Below the pieces are notes generated by a model. That model had not been told where the DNA came from. It searched no databases and saw only the letters and a list, made by a program, of their open reading frames with translations. A stretch of DNA of 22,949 nt, taken from NCBI GenBank assembly GCA_009885445.1, contig VFKQ01000297.1, positions 1 to 22,949 on the forward strand, written 5' to 3'. Each line of letters opens with the position of its first letter. Positions within the stretch are counted from its first letter, which is position 1. Positions 10,201 to 16,610 of the stretch are shown piece by piece. Origin of the DNA: Anaerolineaceae bacterium. Its GTDB lineage: Bacteria; Chloroflexota; Anaerolineae; Anaerolineales; Villigracilaceae. Both the position numbers and the translations under genes were made by a program.

Positions 10201-11744
10201 TGTTGCTTAACGCTGAAGATTACATGTTGCACTACCGCGCTGGCTATGGCTACCTCTCGAGCCAGGCCATTACAGAAAGTCGCAACACCACTTTGCGCGT
10301 CGGCGAAGGGCTGGCCGGCTGGGTGGTGGAGAACCGACAGGCCGTGCTTATTGAAGACTTGCATCAAGACCCGCGCTGGGTGCGCAACACGGCCAGCTCG
10401 CGCGAGCATCGTAGCAGTATTGTGGCCCCGCTCCTCGTCGGCGAGGATGTTATCGGCGTGTTGATGGTCTTCCATCGCCGTGTGGGCAACTTCAACCCCG
10501 AAGTATTGACTTTGGTGCGCGCCATCGCCAATCAGGTGGCCGTGGCCATCAACAATGCCCATCTTTATGAATTGATTCGCGATCAGGCTGAGCGCCTCGG
10601 CACCATGCTGCGCAAGGAACAGGAAGAAGCCAGCCGCTCACAAGCCATCCTCGAAGCCGTAGCCGATGGTGTGCTGGTGACCAGCGCCAACAACAACATC
10701 ACCTTCCTCAACAGCTCAGCCGAGAACATTCTGGATATGAAACAGGATGTTGTGCTCGGCCAGGCGCTGGATACCTTCGGCGGCTTGTTTGGCAAAGCCG
10801 CCGGCGCTTGGATGCAAACCATCCAGGGCTGGTCTGAGAACGCCTCGGCCCAAGAAGCTGGCGAGACCTATGCCGAGCAAATTGAGCTGGACGACAAGCG
10901 CATCGTGCTCGTGCATCTGGCGCCGGTCATGTTGCAAAACGATTTCCTCGGCACCGTGTCTATCTTCCGCGACATCACCCACGAAGTCGAAGTGGACCGC
11001 CTCAAGTCTGAATTCGTGGCCACCGTCAGCCATGAATTGCGCACGCCGATGACCTCCATCCGCGGCTACGCAGACATTCTGCTCCTGGGTGCGGCAGGCG
11101 CGCTCAACGAAAACCAATCGCACTTCCTGCAGATCATCAAGAGCAATACCGAGCGCTTGAACATTTTGGTTAACGACCTGCTGGATATTTCACGCATCGA
11201 AGCGGGACGTGTGACCCTTGCGCCTCAAGCGCTGGACTTGCGCGAAGTGGCCGAGGACGTCATCTCGGATGTCCTGCGCCGCTCGCGCGAAGAAAACAAA
11301 CCCATGGGCCTTTCACTCGAAGCGCCCAAAGAATTGCCGCGCGTATTCGGAGATTCGGAACGTGTGCGCCAGATATTAGACAACCTGGTAGATAACGCCT
11401 ACCACTACACCCCGGCCAACGGTCAAATTCAGGTGCGCCTGCTGATGAACGACGCGGACGAAATTCAAGTGGATGTGACCGACAACGGCGTGGGCGTCGC
11501 GCAGGAAGATCAGGCGCGTGTGTTTGAACGTTTCTATCGCGGCGAAAACCCGCTTGTGCTGGCCACCCCCGGCACGGGCCTGGGCTTACCCATCGTGCGC
11601 CAGCTGGTCGAAATGCACCACGGCCAGATATGGATGCAAAGTACAGGCATCCCGGGCGAAGGCTCCACCTTCTCTTTCACACTCCCAATAAACCAAGCTG
11701 GCCCCACAGGCCGAGGCAAAAATGGCAAAAATTCTAATCGCTGA
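4284..11744 (+). CDS. giant membrane-anchored multi-GAF histidine kinase (about 11 GAF domains)
   Basis: A 2486-residue sensor kinase. I chose ATG 4284 over the in-frame ATG 4194 because it avoids a 71-nt overlap and puts one transmembrane helix (LLISSFVVIMLVFGF) at residues 10-27. Order of domains: TM; PAS-like segment (45-150); eleven GAF-type repeats at about 152-316, 322-489, 499-665, 676-827, 840-1019, 1073-1230, 1236-1408, 1415-1572, 1586-1741, 1749-1909 and 1937-2096; PAS (2121-2233); HisKA with VSHELRTP and phospho-acceptor His2250; HATPase_c with an N-box (DNLVDNAYHY), DNGVGVA and GTGLGLPI. Most GAF units end in a helix such as VALENARLF that runs into a coiled-coil linker. The catalytic core is intact. 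GAF domains bind small ligands or form dimers; ligands cannot be read from sequence. The 3' end overlaps the next gene by 23 nt. Confidence 0.93.
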   Translation: MFPNLGLGPGLLISSFVVIMLVFGFTRFARRKPAQGAVFPPPFPEFTSQSNDGVVIVQPGGRVEYVNALAREWFGMNATETPDLERLTRRTRPAEDFLDLCVSEGQKRFSVNGRLTEATSYRIPGYNPLTLISLRPLSMALDVGQTDEQVQFSSSFLNVIADFSKSVSASLGLNTTLLAIFQNVGRLIPADMFEIKVQDPKLQSLNIYKYDESGPVAQAVRVSASQFGALSQTVITSQQPLFAPHGKLPGQTAQLAGLVKAYVGVPLLAEAQFVGTLEMGQISASNFTQQTLDLLQLLAGQSAVAIRNALEFEATQERAAELGGLARLSLAAGAIQDPKELFSRLVETIFPLFEIDIVGFLLYDATDHTLAAQIPFHGLPSNVVSVYRSFIQPESPAEQILLGQQAIISRDAPREASLRELGLHEIAQLASIRDAAFIPMLSGGRLVGYLQLSNHSKGSTEFSADELRLAKIIASQAATIIDNSVLVQQARQRGQRSESLRRIANLVASSATLDEILHYSMQELSKLLNTDTASIYLLHTQTNQLSLHSESASGLRPETLKSVAHLDVTESEYRLTTVSGTQRPFLSGRLSADERVSAAYRSIVEAMRIESVIIVPLIARERSVGELLLGSRNTDFFNSLDLQILSTAAGLLAAAVEGAALLNQTDETLRRRVEQLTAITHVTRELNNTADIGQLLDTIYEQSLQITHADCGSLLLFDPASDPLDPRVTVRLGCQVEEPLSALTRQVVASKKPLLITDFSNNLTPAPHADVNSAMVAPILHNEKLLGIINLHSFQPNFFEQTSLDSLQTLAIQTALAIGNTQRYQEQRAAADQLQRRTTALSHLADITTSLDHREPLEKSLRSIATSIQEATPFQVALISVYEPDTGLLRRVAGAGLPQDTMEELLSRKQPLLSLQQLMRPEFKYGRTYFIPSDQTPVIPADVHSIIPETVTNLAPSPNSWNQDDIMLVLLEDANANPIGLISLDAPADAMRPDQPSLETIEIFASQAAVAIVNHHQFTEMRGRIESLSAGLQRQQRLLSVTQNDLPILLRKDLEQTISVHDLERRAQRIRAGLAITETVSRQLDTPSALLALGREVLTQLGMSIAMIAEDAPDGPRLLHVLGSVPRATNPEALFGQRNPLRTCLQTGEPIIVVNLDENDEWRDSALITSLRAKSLICLPINIGERTVAGMLAISTEPIPSLTSEDRQVYLQIARQASVVLQNISLLNETRRRLQEVNLLLDFSRELSGLNPDHMVNSLLESSRRVLPAAHAGAVLLWDSQLLRLVPRAVSGYADNEGMKTITFTPGESLPGIVYASGKPRRVDEVNFTRDYPLSAEGLMIYRQSTGGRLPVSSLLVPILAGDQNLGVLVLDNFNTPAAFKQDDETLLTSLAQQVALSLENVRLAQATQVRASQLEALTNVATTISSSLQSRELITSLLDQMVNILPYDTATLWLREKEQLTVAAARGFPDTEHRLGLNVKVADSTLFKQMIRTGQTISVADVREDARFPSLEAPRLSWMGIPLVAKGEVIGLIALEKWQASFYTREHIQVGTTFSSQAAVALENARLFEESLGRASELDQRSQRLALLNRFSSALSGLLDLDKILELTAEELLTAMSAQRISLVAFERGQTRLKLVLPRTRRPAPRSVPDAPIFARLRDSQGVFTSENVANEAELRPLLEFLGADTERLMILSMGTSEARFLLLIHADSNTRFGTNEIELARTVGNQASIALENARLYQATLQTAERLTVLNKASSEISSSLDAEEIYAYVHRAAQRLMPVESFVIALLNKEKQEIEGVYLVDGETRSPMQRIALGQGLSGRIIASGEPFILHESAQADSLGGVTYGNQGTPQSILAVPMMLGNETIGMLSAQSYQPNMYTNDDAQILSTLANQAIVAIQNARLFAETQRLAEELEQRVVERTAQLQREQQNTETLLRILTEVSSSLDLDRALNRTLALLNEAISAEQGTIMLLNAEDYMLHYRAGYGYLSSQAITESRNTTLRVGEGLAGWVVENRQAVLIEDLHQDPRWVRNTASSREHRSSIVAPLLVGEDVIGVLMVFHRRVGNFNPEVLTLVRAIANQVAVAINNAHLYELIRDQAERLGTMLRKEQEEASRSQAILEAVADGVLVTSANNNITFLNSSAENILDMKQDVVLGQALDTFGGLFGKAAGAWMQTIQGWSENASAQEAGETYAEQIELDDKRIVLVHLAPVMLQNDFLGTVSIFRDITHEVEVDRLKSEFVATVSHELRTPMTSIRGYADILLLGAAGALNENQSHFLQIIKSNTERLNILVNDLLDISRIEAGRVTLAPQALDLREVAEDVISDVLRRSREENKPMGLSLEAPKELPRVFGDSERVRQILDNLVDNAYHYTPANGQIQVRLLMNDADEIQVDVTDNGVGVAQEDQARVFERFYRGENPLVLATPGTGLGLPIVRQLVEMHHGQIWMQSTGIPGEGSTFSFTLPINQAGPTGRGKNGKNSNR

Positions 11745-12096
11745 AGACGAACGTGACATCCGCGACCTGGTTGCATTCACCCTACGCTTTGCCGGGCATG
11801 AAGTGGTGGCCGCCTCGAACGGAGAAGAGGCCGTGCAAATGGCCCCCAAAGAAAACCCCGACTTGATCCTGATGGACGTGCGCATGCCGCGCATGACCGG
11901 CTACGAAGCCTGCCGTGTGCTCAAGGCCGACCCAAAACTGAAAGACATCCCCGTGGTCTTCCTCTCGGCCAAAGGACAGGAAAGCGAAATTCAAATCGGC
12001 CTCGAAGCCGGCGCGGAAGAATACCTGCTTAAGCCATTCGCCCCCGATCAATTGACCGAACGCGTAAAGATGATTTTGGCAAAGTTTGGAAAGTGA
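11722..12096 (+). CDS. single-domain response regulator (REC only)
   Basis: A 124-residue CheY/DivK-type receiver with no output domain. Residues D9/E10 form the acidic pocket, D52 (MDVRMPRMTGYEAC) is the phospho-acceptor, S82 is the switch position and K104 (LLKPF) the conserved lysine. It starts inside the 3' end of the giant kinase (23-nt overlap), so it is translationally coupled and is almost certainly a partner of that kinase. With the REC-GGDEF protein upstream, the kinase has two receivers encoded on either side of it, which allows branching or a phosphate-sink arrangement (inference). Confidence 0.92.
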   Translation: MAKILIAEDERDIRDLVAFTLRFAGHEVVAASNGEEAVQMAPKENPDLILMDVRMPRMTGYEACRVLKADPKLKDIPVVFLSAKGQESEIQIGLEAGAEEYLLKPFAPDQLTERVKMILAKFGK

Positions 12097-12100
12097 AGCC

Positions 12101-12138
12101 TGTCATTGCGAGGGTGTACTCGCCCGAAGCAATCTCCT
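12101..12138. repeat. half copy of a palindromic interspersed repeat
   Basis: A 38-bp segment beginning TGTCATTGCGAGGGTGTACT matches 36 of 38 positions of 13154-13191. It folds on itself through GCGAG/CTCGC and TTGC/GCAA. It sits in the 60-nt gap between the REC gene and the last hydrolase gene. A longer hydrolase reading frame starting at 12106 is only the translation of this repeat, so it should not be used as the gene start. Confidence 0.8.
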
Positions 12139-12156
12139 AGCGGATTCAATAAACAC

Positions 12157-12948
12157 ATGAGTGTAGTTTTTCTCGATAGCGCAATCGTGCATTACGAGGT
12201 ACTGGGCAAAGGCCGCCCGGTATTCTTTCTGCACGGCTGGGTTGGCTCATGGAAATATTGGATTCCTTCCATGCAAGTGACCGCCACCTCTTATCGCGCC
12301 TACGCGCTTGACCTGTGGGGCTACGGCGAAACCGCCAAAAGTCCGCTAGGGTATGGCCTCGACCAACAGGCCGACATGCTCCGCTCCTTCATGGACAAAA
12401 TGGGCATCGGCAAGATCGCCCTCGTGGGCCACGGCCTCGGCGGACTGGTGGCCTTCAACTTTGCCAAACGCTGGCCCGCCAACGTGGACAGGGTTATGAC
12501 CATTGGCTCGCCCCTCGAATACGAAGGCGCCACCACACGTCTGCGCACATCCGCCTCCGCCGCAGACTTAATGGATTGGCTGGCCAGCCGCACCCCAGAG
12601 GCCACTGCCGCCCTCTCAGACACATCGAAGTGCGACTCGCTGGCCATTGTCGGCTCAATGACCAGCCTGCAAGCCAACAACCTCTTCGGCGCCGTGCGCC
12701 AAACCGACATCCCCTGCCTCTTCGTCTATGGACAAACCGACCCGGCCGTGCCTCCGCCGCCCGGTGACAAACCCGCCAACCTTTCGCACATGATGCACCA
12801 GGTAGTGCTCGAAGGCTCCGGCCACTTCCCCATGATGGACGAGGGTCAAAAATTTAACCGCCTGCTCATAGATTTCCTGGCCCTTGAATCTGGTGCCAGC
12901 CCACAAGACCTTTCACTCAAAGATGAATGGAAACGCAGAGTACGCTGA
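12157..12948 (+). CDS. alpha/beta hydrolase fold protein with the nucleophile Ser replaced by Gly (likely pseudoenzyme)
   Basis: A 263-residue protein starting at ATG 12157 (MSVVFLDSAI); the upstream in-frame ATG at 12106 lies in a repeat. Fold landmarks are the oxyanion strand VFFLHGW (22-28), the nucleophile elbow at 89-96, the Asp in VYGQTDPAVP and the His in GSGHFPMMDE. The elbow reads GHGLGG instead of GHSLGG: Gly93 (codon GGC) takes the place of Ser, one base from AGC. Asp and His remain. A dead hydrolase used as a binding or sensing protein is plausible, as known for plant hormone receptors of this fold; this is inference. A sequencing error at one base would also explain it. It is the last gene of the operon and is followed by a terminator. 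Confidence 0.88.
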   Translation: MSVVFLDSAIVHYEVLGKGRPVFFLHGWVGSWKYWIPSMQVTATSYRAYALDLWGYGETAKSPLGYGLDQQADMLRSFMDKMGIGKIALVGHGLGGLVAFNFAKRWPANVDRVMTIGSPLEYEGATTRLRTSASAADLMDWLASRTPEATAALSDTSKCDSLAIVGSMTSLQANNLFGAVRQTDIPCLFVYGQTDPAVPPPPGDKPANLSHMMHQVVLEGSGHFPMMDEGQKFNRLLIDFLALESGASPQDLSLKDEWKRRVR

Positions 12949-12982
12949 AACCCGCTCTTTCAAAAGAACGGGTTTCTGTTTT
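12947..12982 (+). terminator. rho-independent terminator of the sensory operon
   Basis: GAAACCCG (12947-12954) pairs with CGGGTTTC (12969-12976), with an inner TCTTT/AAAGA stem, a short loop and a following TGTTTT tract. It overlaps the last two bases of the hydrolase stop codon, so transcription of the 13-kb operon should stop here. Confidence 0.8.
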
Positions 12983-13113
12983 AAAAACTGATGTTACGCA
13001 GGATGCGTGGAATGCGGACTTTAGGCCGCATTTTCGGCAAGAAGCAGGCTGACCCTAAAGGGTGCTACGCAAAGCCCGCACTCCCTATGCAAAAACATGC
13101 AACTTAACGAAAA

Positions 13114-13148
13114 CTGCGTAAGCTGAGTTAATAACTCAGCTTACGCAG
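13114..13148. repeat. perfect 35-nt palindrome
   Basis: The arms CTGCGTAAGCTGAGTTA and TAACTCAGCTTACGCAG are each 17 nt and perfectly complementary, around a single central A. It has no T-tract on the plus side. It lies between the converging ends of the sensory operon and rimO, so it could end transcription or be a binding or target site. The octamer TTACGCAG recurs at 12994. Confidence 0.85.
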
Positions 13149-13153
13149 ATTCT

Positions 13154-13236
13154 TGTCTTTGCGAGGGCGTACTCGCCCGAAGCAATCTCCTGTGTGGCGA
13201 GCAGACTGCTTCGGTAAAAAACGCCTCGCAGAGACA
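13154..13236. mobile_element. 83-bp MITE-like palindromic element
   Basis: Terminal inverted repeats are TGTCTTTGCGAGG (13154-13166) and CCTCGCAGAGACA (13224-13236), matching at 12 of 13 positions. Inside them CCGAAGCA (13177-13184) pairs with TGCTTCGG (13207-13214). The left half is duplicated at 12101-12138. It has no coding capacity. Such short nested palindromes are typical non-autonomous or REP-like elements. Confidence 0.7.
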
Positions 13237-13294
13237 TCCGCCGATTAAGTTTACAAATTGCGCTGTGTTAATCAACATCCGCAATCCAAGTCTC

Positions 13295-14644
13295 CTAAAT
13301 TCGAATCAACTCCGGCGCGGGCACGCCCGTCAAGTCATAGGCCATCGCGCCGGTGATTCTTACAGGGACGATCTGTCCGACAACCAATTCGCCCTCGACC
13401 AGGACCATGCCATCAATTTCGGGCGCGTCGCGGTAGGAGCGGCCAATAGAGATGCCGTCGCCGTAGCCCTCGACGAGCACGTCGAGAGTCTTGCCCACAT
13501 AAGATTGATTCACTTGCAAAGAAATATTCTGCTGAATTTCCATCAGACGCTCGTAGCGCTCCTGCTTCACTTCCGCAGGGACGGGGTCACCGAGCGGCTC
13601 GGAGGTGGTGCCCGGCTCAAACGAAAACTGGAATGCCCCGACGCGGTCAAAACGAATCTCGCGCACGAAATCTTCCAGCGCTTTGAACTCCACTTCCGTC
13701 TCGCCCGGGTAGCCGACGATGAAGGTAGTGCGAATCGCCAAATTGGGAATCGCGGTGCGCATCTTATTCAGTGTGCGGTGCACCCAGTCAATGTTCGAGG
13801 GACGCTTCATGCGATACAACGTTTTCGAGTCGGCGTGTTGGAGCGGCATGTCGAGATAGTTGACCACCTGCTTCGAGGAGGCCATCACATCTATCAGGCG
13901 GTCGGTCACATAACCCGGGTAGGCGTACATGATGCGAATCCAATCCATGTCTGGCACGGAGGTCGTGATATTTTCGAGCAGGACGGCCAGGCCGTCTTTG
14001 ATGCCCAGGTCGTGACCATAATCCGTCGTGTCCTGCGCGATGAGAATTAATTCGCGCACGCCCGAGTCGCGCAGACGGCGGGCTTCGTCCACGATGCTGG
14101 CGATCGGCCGCGAGACCGCCGTGCCCTTAATCAGCGGGATGGCGCAAAACGCGCAGGGACGGCGACAGCCGTCCGCGATTTTTAGGTAAGACGATGAGCC
14201 GGCCACACTGACGCGCATGGCATTATTTTCGTCAGTGCCGACGGTGACGGCCTCGGTGGGCAAATGGTAGATCGGCTCGGGGTGGGGAGTCCGCCGCAAG
14301 TCCTGCACGAGGCGCACAATGTCCATCCAGCGGCGGGTGCCCAAAATTCCGTCGAGGCCCGGAACTTGCTCGGCCACTTCGACCCCGTAGCGTTGAGTGA
14401 GACAACCGGCGGCAATCAGCAATTGTCCATCTTTTTTAATTCCGGCCATTTCGCGCAACACATCCAGTGATTGTTGTTTTGCCGGACCGATAAAGCCGCA
14501 GGTGTTAACGATGATCACCGATGCGCGCGCGGCATCATCCACCGAGCGAAAGCCGTCGCGCAAAAGTAATTGCGCCATCGAGTCTGAGTCGACGGTGTTT
14601 TTGGCGCAACCGAGCGAGATCATGTGAAATGTATTTTTTTGCAT
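13295..14644 (-). CDS. rimO: ribosomal protein S12 methylthiotransferase RimO
   Basis: A 449-residue radical-SAM enzyme that adds a methylthio group to an aspartate of ribosomal protein S12. The N-terminal UPF0004 (MTTase) domain has its three cluster cysteines at C13 (SLGCAKN), C49 (VNTCGF) and C81 (AAGCL). The radical-SAM motif CRRPCAFC gives C160, C164 and C167. Later blocks YAYPGYVTDRLI, LDMPLQHAD and TTFIVGYPGETE are characteristic, and a C-terminal TRAM domain (about 375-440) follows. The combination SLGCAKN, RRPCAFCAIP and LPLQH-like text separates RimO from MiaB. Length fits the family. The start is supported by AGGA 7 nt upstream on the minus strand. It is the last gene of the minus-strand series, 209 nt after the RodZ-like gene. 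Confidence 0.96.
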   Translation of the reverse strand: MQKNTFHMISLGCAKNTVDSDSMAQLLLRDGFRSVDDAARASVIIVNTCGFIGPAKQQSLDVLREMAGIKKDGQLLIAAGCLTQRYGVEVAEQVPGLDGILGTRRWMDIVRLVQDLRRTPHPEPIYHLPTEAVTVGTDENNAMRVSVAGSSSYLKIADGCRRPCAFCAIPLIKGTAVSRPIASIVDEARRLRDSGVRELILIAQDTTDYGHDLGIKDGLAVLLENITTSVPDMDWIRIMYAYPGYVTDRLIDVMASSKQVVNYLDMPLQHADSKTLYRMKRPSNIDWVHRTLNKMRTAIPNLAIRTTFIVGYPGETEVEFKALEDFVREIRFDRVGAFQFSFEPGTTSEPLGDPVPAEVKQERYERLMEIQQNISLQVNQSYVGKTLDVLVEGYGDGISIGRSYRDAPEIDGMVLVEGELVVGQIVPVRITGAMAYDLTGVPAPELIRI

Positions 14645-14853
14645 GAATGATTCCTGTTTGAAGACTTGGTAGTTAGATTCTCAAAATAAAAAAAACAAAC
14701 CATAAAGGCGATGCGTTGCGACTGAAAGGAGTGTCGAAACGACACGAAGGTCACAAAGGGAAAGCAAAGGAAAGCCCTTCGGCTGTTATTCGTTTTACTT
14801 CGTGAACTTTGTGTCCTTTGTGTTTAAATTGTTTTAGTTTCGGCTTGTGCGCG
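14645..14853. repeat. intergenic repeats between the RodZ-like gene and rimO
   Basis: The gap holds an imperfect inverted repeat: the 17-mers at 14742-14758 and 14807-14823 are reverse complements at 15 of 17 positions and belong to the CACGAAGG/CACAAAGG type. A small hairpin GTGTCG/CGACAC lies at 14731-14745. No gene is seen. It could end the upstream transcript or isolate rimO, which then needs its own promoter in the A/T-rich segment 14670-14700. Confidence 0.6.
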
Positions 14854-15894
14854 TTACGGAGTAGGCGTGCTACGCGGCGGAACACGCGTGGCAGTGAGCG
14901 AGGGCGTGAGGCTCGGGATGGGTGTGCGCGTGGGCGAAGGCGTGATGGTCGGCGACGGTGTAATGGTGGGCGTCGCCGCAGTGGTGGGCGTGGGATTCAA
15001 AATATCGTTGGCGGTGTAAATCGCATTAACCACTTCGCCATATTCACCGAGCACACCCAACTCGCGTTGATTATATGTGACGCGCACCGCCGCGCCATTG
15101 CCGGCCAAAATCTCAATGCGTTCCAGCGCCTCAAACGGATAGGCCGTGCCCGCCATTGCGCGGCCATCAAATACAATTTTTCCGTCCACGGTCACGCGCA
15201 GGTACGTGCGGTCGGTGACCACGATATTAATCTGCACATTAATGCCCACCGGCAAAGTGGGGAAGCTTGGAATATTTTCAATCACAAAGGCCGTGCCGGT
15301 GATCGCGCCCAAGTCAAGCAGTCCCGCCGTGGCCACGCCTGTGCGCAAAACCGGAATCGGCGAAGCCAGCAAAACATCTGAGATCGAGCGCGCGGTGGCT
15401 TGCGGTTGCGCGGCGGCGCTCGTCTCCATCACAATGCTCACGCCCCAAATCGAAATGGCCGCCAACGCCGCCACAATCACGATGCTGAATAAATCTACAG
15501 TGATGAATCCGCGCAGGAGCGGCACGCGCGTGGGCGCATCGGCGTAGGGCCGTCCGCTCGCGCCGGGCGGCTCGGGGTGCCGCTCGCGATGGCGCGCTTG
15601 CAACACATCGGCAAATTCCAAAAGGACACTGTCCACGCTTAAGTCTAGAAACGTGGCGTAATTCGTTAACATGCCGCGCGTCTGCACCGCCGAGGGCAGT
15701 CCGCTAAAATCGCCGCGCTCAAGCGCCGCTAGATAATGTGCGCGCACATGAATGTGTCGTTCGATTTCTTCGCGCGTGAGACTCAACACTTCGCGGCGGA
15801 TGCGCAACTGCCGCCCAATCGACTCGAACAGCGCCGTGGACTCTGTGGCCCGCGCGCGCGCCTCGTCCCGCGCCGACGAGGGATTCAGCGACAC
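14854..15894 (-). CDS. RodZ-like HTH/transmembrane protein with Thr-Pro-rich tail (second half of a likely split gene)
   Basis: 346 residues from GTG 15894. An HTH_25/XRE-type helix-turn-helix (about 22-95) is followed by one transmembrane helix (about 130-155), a beta-rich domain like the RodZ C-terminal DUF4115 (about 215-292) and a 45-residue Thr/Ser/Pro tail (299-346). RodZ links MreB to the membrane in rod-shaped cells; a shape or envelope role is inferred. The GTG start is not convincing: the frame stays open for 31 more codons upstream, with credible protein sequence and no ATG, back to an A9 run inside the end of the preceding HTH gene. The two reading frames are probably parts of one gene of about 579 residues (see that entry and the finding). 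Confidence 0.82.
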   Translation of the reverse strand: MSLNPSSARDEARARATESTALFESIGRQLRIRREVLSLTREEIERHIHVRAHYLAALERGDFSGLPSAVQTRGMLTNYATFLDLSVDSVLLEFADVLQARHRERHPEPPGASGRPYADAPTRVPLLRGFITVDLFSIVIVAALAAISIWGVSIVMETSAAAQPQATARSISDVLLASPIPVLRTGVATAGLLDLGAITGTAFVIENIPSFPTLPVGINVQINIVVTDRTYLRVTVDGKIVFDGRAMAGTAYPFEALERIEILAGNGAAVRVTYNQRELGVLGEYGEVVNAIYTANDILNPTPTTAATPTITPSPTITPSPTRTPIPSLTPSLTATRVPPRSTPTP

Positions 15895-15968
15895 TGACTC
15901 TGTCCCCCGCCCCAGCGTGGACTCGTCTTGCGCGATAATTAAATTGTTTTCGAGTTCAGGGGGAACAC

Positions 15969-16592
15969 TTACTGATTCAAATTCAGTTTTTTTTTATCGG
16001 AGTCAGATGCAATTACATCTGCTTCGCTGAGGGCTTCGTCTGTTTTTACTTTCGGCGCGCGTGGTTTGGTGGCGCGCAGTTTTCGCGCGGTGGGCGCTTC
16101 GGGGTCTGTAATTTGACTGGCGACAATTGGCTCAACCAACTCAACGGGTTTTTCGACGACAGGCTCGGGCGTCGAAGTCATGGTTGCTTCAATGGTCGGC
16201 GCAGACTCTGTGGCCGCGCCGCGCCGCGTGAGGCGCGACCAAAAGCCCGGGCGCGACGAGCCAGTGCTCGAAGTGGCGATAATTTGTTCGACGGGCTGAC
16301 CCGCTTCGGGCGCGGAAAGAGGCGCGGCCTCGGGAGCGGGAGTCGCTGGTTCGGCAGGAGTCGCTGGGAGGCTGGCTTCTTTGATCATCTGCTCGAAGTT
16401 CAAACCCAGATGATCGGCATATAAACGCAAAAAGCCTCGCCCTTGCGCGGCGGAGGCCATGATGGAATAGTCGTCGTTTTCGAGGGCTTGCAGGTGATGG
16501 ACGCGCAAACGCGTGGCGGCGGCCGCTTTTTCGAGCGTGAGCTTTTGCGATTCGCGCGCAGTGCGCAGACGCTGTCCAACGGTTTCGGGCAT
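15969..16592 (-). CDS. RodZ-like HTH protein (first half of a likely split gene)
   Basis: 207 residues from ATG 16592. Residues 5-72 form an HTH_25 domain (VGQRLRTARESQKLTLEKAA, then HHLQALENDDYS and GFLRLYADHLGL) closely similar in layout to the HTH of the following gene. The rest is a Pro/Ala/Glu-rich linker with no transmembrane helix. The last five codons (LNLNQ) come directly after three Lys codons encoded by an A9 run (15987-15995). A shift of -1 there joins this frame to the downstream protein, which supplies the missing transmembrane and periplasmic parts. Alone it would be a soluble HTH protein. It lies 63 nt after rplI with a strong hairpin between. Confidence 0.8.
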   Translation of the reverse strand: MPETVGQRLRTARESQKLTLEKAAAATRLRVHHLQALENDDYSIMASAAQGRGFLRLYADHLGLNFEQMIKEASLPATPAEPATPAPEAAPLSAPEAGQPVEQIIATSSTGSSRPGFWSRLTRRGAATESAPTIEATMTSTPEPVVEKPVELVEPIVASQITDPEAPTARKLRATKPRAPKVKTDEALSEADVIASDSDKKKLNLNQ

Positions 16593-16610
16593 GTGAAAAG
16601 TTACCTGCTA

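Larger units (their letters stand above)
12983..13294. other. repeat-rich intergenic region without a gene
   Basis: No supported gene lies between the hydrolase terminator and the rimO stop codon. The stretch contains an inverted TTACGCAG/CTGCGTAA pair (12994-13001 and 13114-13121), a hairpin AATGCGG/CCGCATT (13011-13017 and 13026-13032), the 35-nt palindrome at 13114-13148 and the MITE-like element at 13154-13236. The 128-bp segment between the TTACGCAG arms may be a small, non-coding mobile-element remnant. Confidence 0.6.

Noticed and set aside
12106..12156. Longer start for the last alpha/beta hydrolase
   Set aside because: The extra 17 codons are translated from the interspersed repeat at 12101-12138.
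12983..13294. CRISPR array or tRNA in the repeat-rich gap
   Set aside because: There are no regularly spaced repeats with unique spacers and no cloverleaf; the repeats are palindromic and of different types.
13265..14050. 261-codon plus-strand frame opposite rimO
   Set aside because: It is antisense to a well-conserved gene and lacks any family signature.
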